NCBI GenBank assembly: GCA_035315685.1
Contig: DATFXR010000473.1
Location: forward strand, 1 to 17,468
Length of the DNA: 17,468 nt
Direction of reading: 5' to 3'
Source of the DNA: QHWK01 sp035315685
GTDB lineage: Bacteria; Acidobacteriota; Vicinamibacteria; Vicinamibacterales; CAVVIG01
Positions 15,074 through 17,468 of the stretch are shown piece after piece. The translations under genes were made by a program, and so were the position numbers. Every line of letters starts with the position of its first letter. The stretch's first letter is position 1. The notes below the pieces were generated by a model, which saw only the letters and a list, made by a program, of their open reading frames with translations, searched no databases and was not told the DNA's origin.

Positions 15074-16687
15074 CCGGATCTCTTTCCACGTTTTCCCTGC
15101 AGCTATCTGCCTGGCAAAGCATGCGCGGGCGCGCGCGAAGGCATTTGCCAATGCGCCGACCGACACCGGCGCCAACAGCTCACTATCGGTCGGGCACGAT
15201 GCGCGGGGATCGGGCCTGAACGCGGGACGCTGCGGCTCGCTGGCGACTGGTGGTCCTCCAGCGAAATAGATCGCAGCGCCTTCCTTCACCCACGCAGGCC
15301 GCGTGCCCAGCTGACCGTCGATCATCACATGGACCAGCTCGTGCCGGATGGTGCGGTCGAGCAGGTCCCGACTTCGCAGTGTCGCGAGCGGCAGCAGATG
15401 CAGCTCGCCATCGACGTAGGCGCCCGAGGTGAACCACGCCCGGCCGGTCGCGCGCTCGTAGTCGTCGGTGGTCGGATGGAACCGGACGGTGACCCGCGGC
15501 GGCGGAACGCCGAGCGCCTGCGCCAGCTCGTCACGCGCGCGCACCACCTCGCGCTGAATGACCGCTCGATCTCCCTCGTCTTCGTCCGGCAGCGACAGAG
15601 CGACGTCGGGCGCCGGTCGGAGCCGCGGAGCCGCTGCGGCGGGCGGCGCAGGTCGCGTTGCGGCCGCTGTCGTGATCGGCCGATCGAGTTCGCGCGTGAC
15701 CTCGAGACCCGGAAAGTAGCGCGCGAGGATCTTCGCCGCCGTCATGCCCTGTTCCGCAAGCCGCGCCGATCCGATCACGCACAGGCCGACGCCATGGCCC
15801 GACCCATGTCCGCTGAAGCGGTAGAGGTCGTCGTCTTTCTTCAGCTCGAACGCGGTGCTCTTGATGTGCTGCCAGCCGAGCGTGCGGCCAACGGCCATCC
15901 GGAGATCCTGTCCCGATATCCGATCGGGTGTGAGCCCGTCGAGACGCAGGATCGCGACTCGGCCGGAGGCGGTGTGCGCGGCGATCTTCATCGCCCGCAG
16001 CGAACCGCGATATCCAGACGCCTGCAACGCGCGTGCGAGATCGGTCGAGCGCAGTTCCGCATCCCAGGCCGGCTCTCGCGCGCACGCGTCGTCGGCGTTC
16101 GACGGCAGATAGGGCAGATCGTCGTGGCCGGGCCAGACCTCCGACGGCGCCGCGGTGTGGCCGCCGCACGACGCGCTGTAGTACACGGTGGCCGGCTGGC
16201 CGGCGCGAACGAGCAGCCGGCCCTCGGTCGCCGACGCGGCGCGCTCGGTGGCGACGGTTGCAGCTCGCACCACCTGACAATGCGTTTGATCACAGAGGTC
16301 GAACCCGTCGGCACGATGACGCCCGCGGTTCGCGCGCGCGAACGTGCGGATGGTGATCGCCAGCGCTTCGAGTGCGGCCGGCGGGCTGTCGCGCGCCGCT
16401 TCCCCCGCCAGCACCCGCGCCACATAGGTCTCGAGCGGCATCTCGACCATCGTGTAGCCGCCGCCGGGCTTCGCGAGACCGACGCGCACGCCGGGTTCAG
16501 CGTTCAGGGTTCTACGTTCAGGGTTCCGGTTCTCGTTCGGGTTCGGGTCCTGGTTGTTCGGGTTCAGGTTTGTGTTCGGGTTCTGGTTCGCCGCCGTGCC
16601 GGGACACGAGAGAAGCGCGACCAACCCGAGCCTGAGAAAGAGATCTCTGCGGTCTCTGCGGTTCCGATGTTGCCGCGGACGATTCAT
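15071..16687 (-). CDS. Exported SpoIID/LytB-domain protein fused to a gluzincin-like peptidase domain
   Basis: A 538-residue protein. An Arg-rich leader (RRDRRDLFLRLG) plus hydrophobic GLVALLSC suggests Tat export or a lipoprotein (Cys28). Residues 34-65 form an Asn/Pro-rich linker. Residues 68-330 form a SpoIID/LytB domain: MPLETYVARVLAGEA (83-97), YYSASCGGHTA (169-179), FSGHGSGHGVGLCVIGSARLAEQG (291-314) and YFPG. SpoIID is a lytic transglycosylase on denuded peptidoglycan glycans. After an Ala/Pro linker (341-358), the C-terminal domain has IRHELVH (447-453, HExxH) and WVKEGAAIYF with Glu469 as likely third zinc ligand, as in peptidase MA-like gluzincins. The start overlaps the hydrolase stop (ATGA). 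A peptidoglycan-remodelling role is inferred; cleavage targets are unknown. Confidence 0.87.
   Translation of the reverse strand: MNRPRQHRNRRDRRDLFLRLGLVALLSCPGTAANQNPNTNLNPNNQDPNPNENRNPERRTLNAEPGVRVGLAKPGGGYTMVEMPLETYVARVLAGEAARDSPPAALEALAITIRTFARANRGRHRADGFDLCDQTHCQVVRAATVATERAASATEGRLLVRAGQPATVYYSASCGGHTAAPSEVWPGHDDLPYLPSNADDACAREPAWDAELRSTDLARALQASGYRGSLRAMKIAAHTASGRVAILRLDGLTPDRISGQDLRMAVGRTLGWQHIKSTAFELKKDDDLYRFSGHGSGHGVGLCVIGSARLAEQGMTAAKILARYFPGLEVTRELDRPITTAAATRPAPPAAAAPRLRPAPDVALSLPDEDEGDRAVIQREVVRARDELAQALGVPPPRVTVRFHPTTDDYERATGRAWFTSGAYVDGELHLLPLATLRSRDLLDRTIRHELVHVMIDGQLGTRPAWVKEGAAIYFAGGPPVASEPQRPAFRPDPRASCPTDSELLAPVSVGALANAFARARACFARQIAAGKTWKEIR
16493..16588 (-). repeat. Degenerate GAACCC-type microsatellite encoding the Asn/Pro linker
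   Basis: On the minus strand the DNA is a run of imperfect GAACCC/AACCCGAAC units, giving NP-rich peptide, ending with two close AACCCTGAACG units that encode the NPERRTLNAEPG stretch. The reading frame stays open. It lies between the export signal and the SpoIID domain. Confidence 0.8.
16644..16661. repeat. Tandem 9-mer TCTCTGCGG, two copies, within the leader-peptide codons
   Basis: TCTCTGCGG occurs twice back to back on the plus strand. On the minus strand it encodes the RNRRDRRD part of the Arg-rich leader. Its position beside the GAACCC tract means much of the N-terminal coding sequence is simple repeat. Confidence 0.7.
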
Positions 16688-17325
16688 GCGTCCAGTTCGA
16701 GAAAGCCGCGCATGTCCCCCCACATTCGCGGCAGGCTGGCAATCAACTGGTGGTCATCGTCCAGCAGTGACAGCGTGACGTTCGACCGCGTCTTCGCGAA
16801 CGCCTCGACGGTCCGATAGTCCACCGATGCGTCGTGCACGCCCTGAAAGATCAACGTTGGTTGGGCGAACGCGGCGCCGAAGGCGTCGTGGCGCAGGCTG
16901 TCTTCGTAGAACGTGACGTTCAGTTCGCGCTCCTCGTTGTAGGCGTGATGGAAGAACGGCAGCGCCCCGCGGCGGCGCCACTCGTCCACGCGCTCGGGCG
17001 GCAGCAGATGATGGCCGGGCTTCGCGAACATCACCGCCGGCGCCAGCAGCACGAGCCGTTCCACGCGCGCCGGATCCTTAGTCGCCGCTAGGATAGCGAG
17101 CGTCCCGCCGAGACTCGATCCAATTAGCGTCGCAGTGCCCGATGTCGTCGCCAGCTCCGCTTCGACTCGATCGAGCATCCGTGAGATCGTCAGCGTTCTG
17201 AAATCAGGAGCGTTGAAATCCGGAGTGCGAACCTCGATCCCATGCTCGCGGAACCGCGTCGTGAAGTAACCGACCTTGGTCGAACCCGGCGACGACGCGA
17301 AGCCGTGCAGGTACAAGACTGTCAC
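16684..17325 (-). CDS. YqiA-like alpha/beta hydrolase (probable esterase)
   Basis: A 213-residue single-domain alpha/beta hydrolase. VLYLHGFASSPGS (3-15) is the oxyanion-side HG motif, GSSLGG (69-74) has nucleophile Ser71, VHDASVD (163-169) supplies the likely acid Asp165, and DDDHQL (189-194) gives His192. The length and HGFxSSPxS opening match small YqiA/UPF0227-type esterases. No signal peptide is seen, so it is cytoplasmic. GTG 17325 is chosen because it overlaps the upstream stop as GTGA, matching the ATGA overlap at its own 3' end. An in-frame GTG at 17358 with an AAGG upstream is an alternative but would overlap the SET gene by 37 nt. The natural ester is unknown. Confidence 0.85.
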   Translation of the reverse strand: MTVLYLHGFASSPGSTKVGYFTTRFREHGIEVRTPDFNAPDFRTLTISRMLDRVEAELATTSGTATLIGSSLGGTLAILAATKDPARVERLVLLAPAVMFAKPGHHLLPPERVDEWRRRGALPFFHHAYNEERELNVTFYEDSLRHDAFGAAFAQPTLIFQGVHDASVDYRTVEAFAKTRSNVTLSLLDDDHQLIASLPRMWGDMRGFLELDA

Positions 17326-17468
17326 AACAGCGTCTGACAGCCGCGCCGGCAGCGGCACCTGATCAGACCTTCGCCGTCGGTGTTGTAGTTGTAGGTCAGC
17401 TCCTCGCCTCTGCGGATCGCGCGCGCCGCGCGAATCCAGATCGTACCGTCGACGATGTGGACATAGCA
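17322..17468 (-). CDS. SET-domain protein, C-terminal end (5' truncated by window)
   Basis: The minus strand is open from the window end to TGA at 17322-17324, giving 48 residues. They include IRAARAIRRGEELTYNYNT, the SET-domain C-terminal signature (GEELTYxY) that helps form the S-adenosylmethionine/lysine site, then a post-SET-like cysteine cluster CRCRRGC and a short QTLL tail. SET proteins methylate protein lysines in eukaryotes; bacterial ones are less well known and some act on chromatin-like or ribosomal proteins. The upstream part with the NHSC motif is outside the window, so activity cannot be judged. It is directly coupled to the hydrolase by GTGA. Confidence 0.8.
   Translation of the reverse strand, partial: CYVHIVDGTIWIRAARAIRRGEELTYNYNTDGEGLIRCRCRRGCQTLL

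Noticed and set aside
17326..17358. Upstream GTG 17358 as start of the alpha/beta hydrolase
   Set aside because: It would overlap the SET gene by 37 nt, while GTG 17325 gives a 4-nt GTGA overlap and begins right at the family's first beta strand.

Overview
The window is GC-rich and gene-dense, with short intergenic gaps and many overlapping start and stop codons. Gene content and dispersed extragenic repeats suggest a soil-type Acidobacteriota such as the Vicinamibacteria. That placement is inference from style only: no rRNA, tRNA or marker gene is present. No CRISPR array, insertion sequence or integrase was seen, and no stretch above about 150 bases lacks a gene.

Region 1 (1-8325, rightward) looks like part of an extracellular polysaccharide locus. 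It holds the 3' part of an asparagine-synthase-type amidotransferase, a GT4 glycosyltransferase, two complete asparagine-synthase paralogues, a nucleotide-sugar dehydrogenase very close to AlgD (GDP-mannose 6-dehydrogenase), and a GNAT acetyltransferase coupled to it by a GTGA overlap. Region 2 (8375-13389, leftward) converges on it. In transcription order it holds an exported beta-helix protein, a second GT4 enzyme, a deacetylase-like protein and a FemAB/GNAT-type protein. AsnB-type amidotransferases, FemAB proteins and this kind of glycosyltransferase recur in exosortase A (XrtA/PEP-CTERM) polysaccharide loci, but no exosortase or PEP-CTERM motif lies here. A working model is a uronate-containing polymer (AlgD) decorated by amidation, acylation and deacetylation, and processed by the exported beta-helix protein.

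Three sites of the form TGGC-N7-TTGCT, resembling sigma-54 -24/-12 promoters, lie just before the two glycosyltransferases and the beta-helix gene. Each is spaced 28-30 nt from a usable start codon. No other TGGC-N7-TTGC was found by eye on either strand. This is the best candidate for an undescribed regulatory layer: sigma-54-type control with almost no 5' leader.

Region 3 (13390-17468) is housekeeping or accessory. A secreted M20-type amidohydrolase has a near-consensus sigma-70 promoter whose predicted start point falls on its ATG. Facing it is a leftward, tightly overlapped operon: the tail of a SET-domain protein, a small alpha/beta hydrolase, and a secreted SpoIID/LytB domain joined to a HExxH metallopeptidase-like domain.

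Both convergent gaps (8326-8374 and 14966-15070) carry the same 30-bp dispersed repeat. The second also has G-rich heptamer arrays in inverted orientation that can form a large stem or G-quadruplex. The N-terminal coding region of the SpoIID protein is itself made of short tandem repeats.
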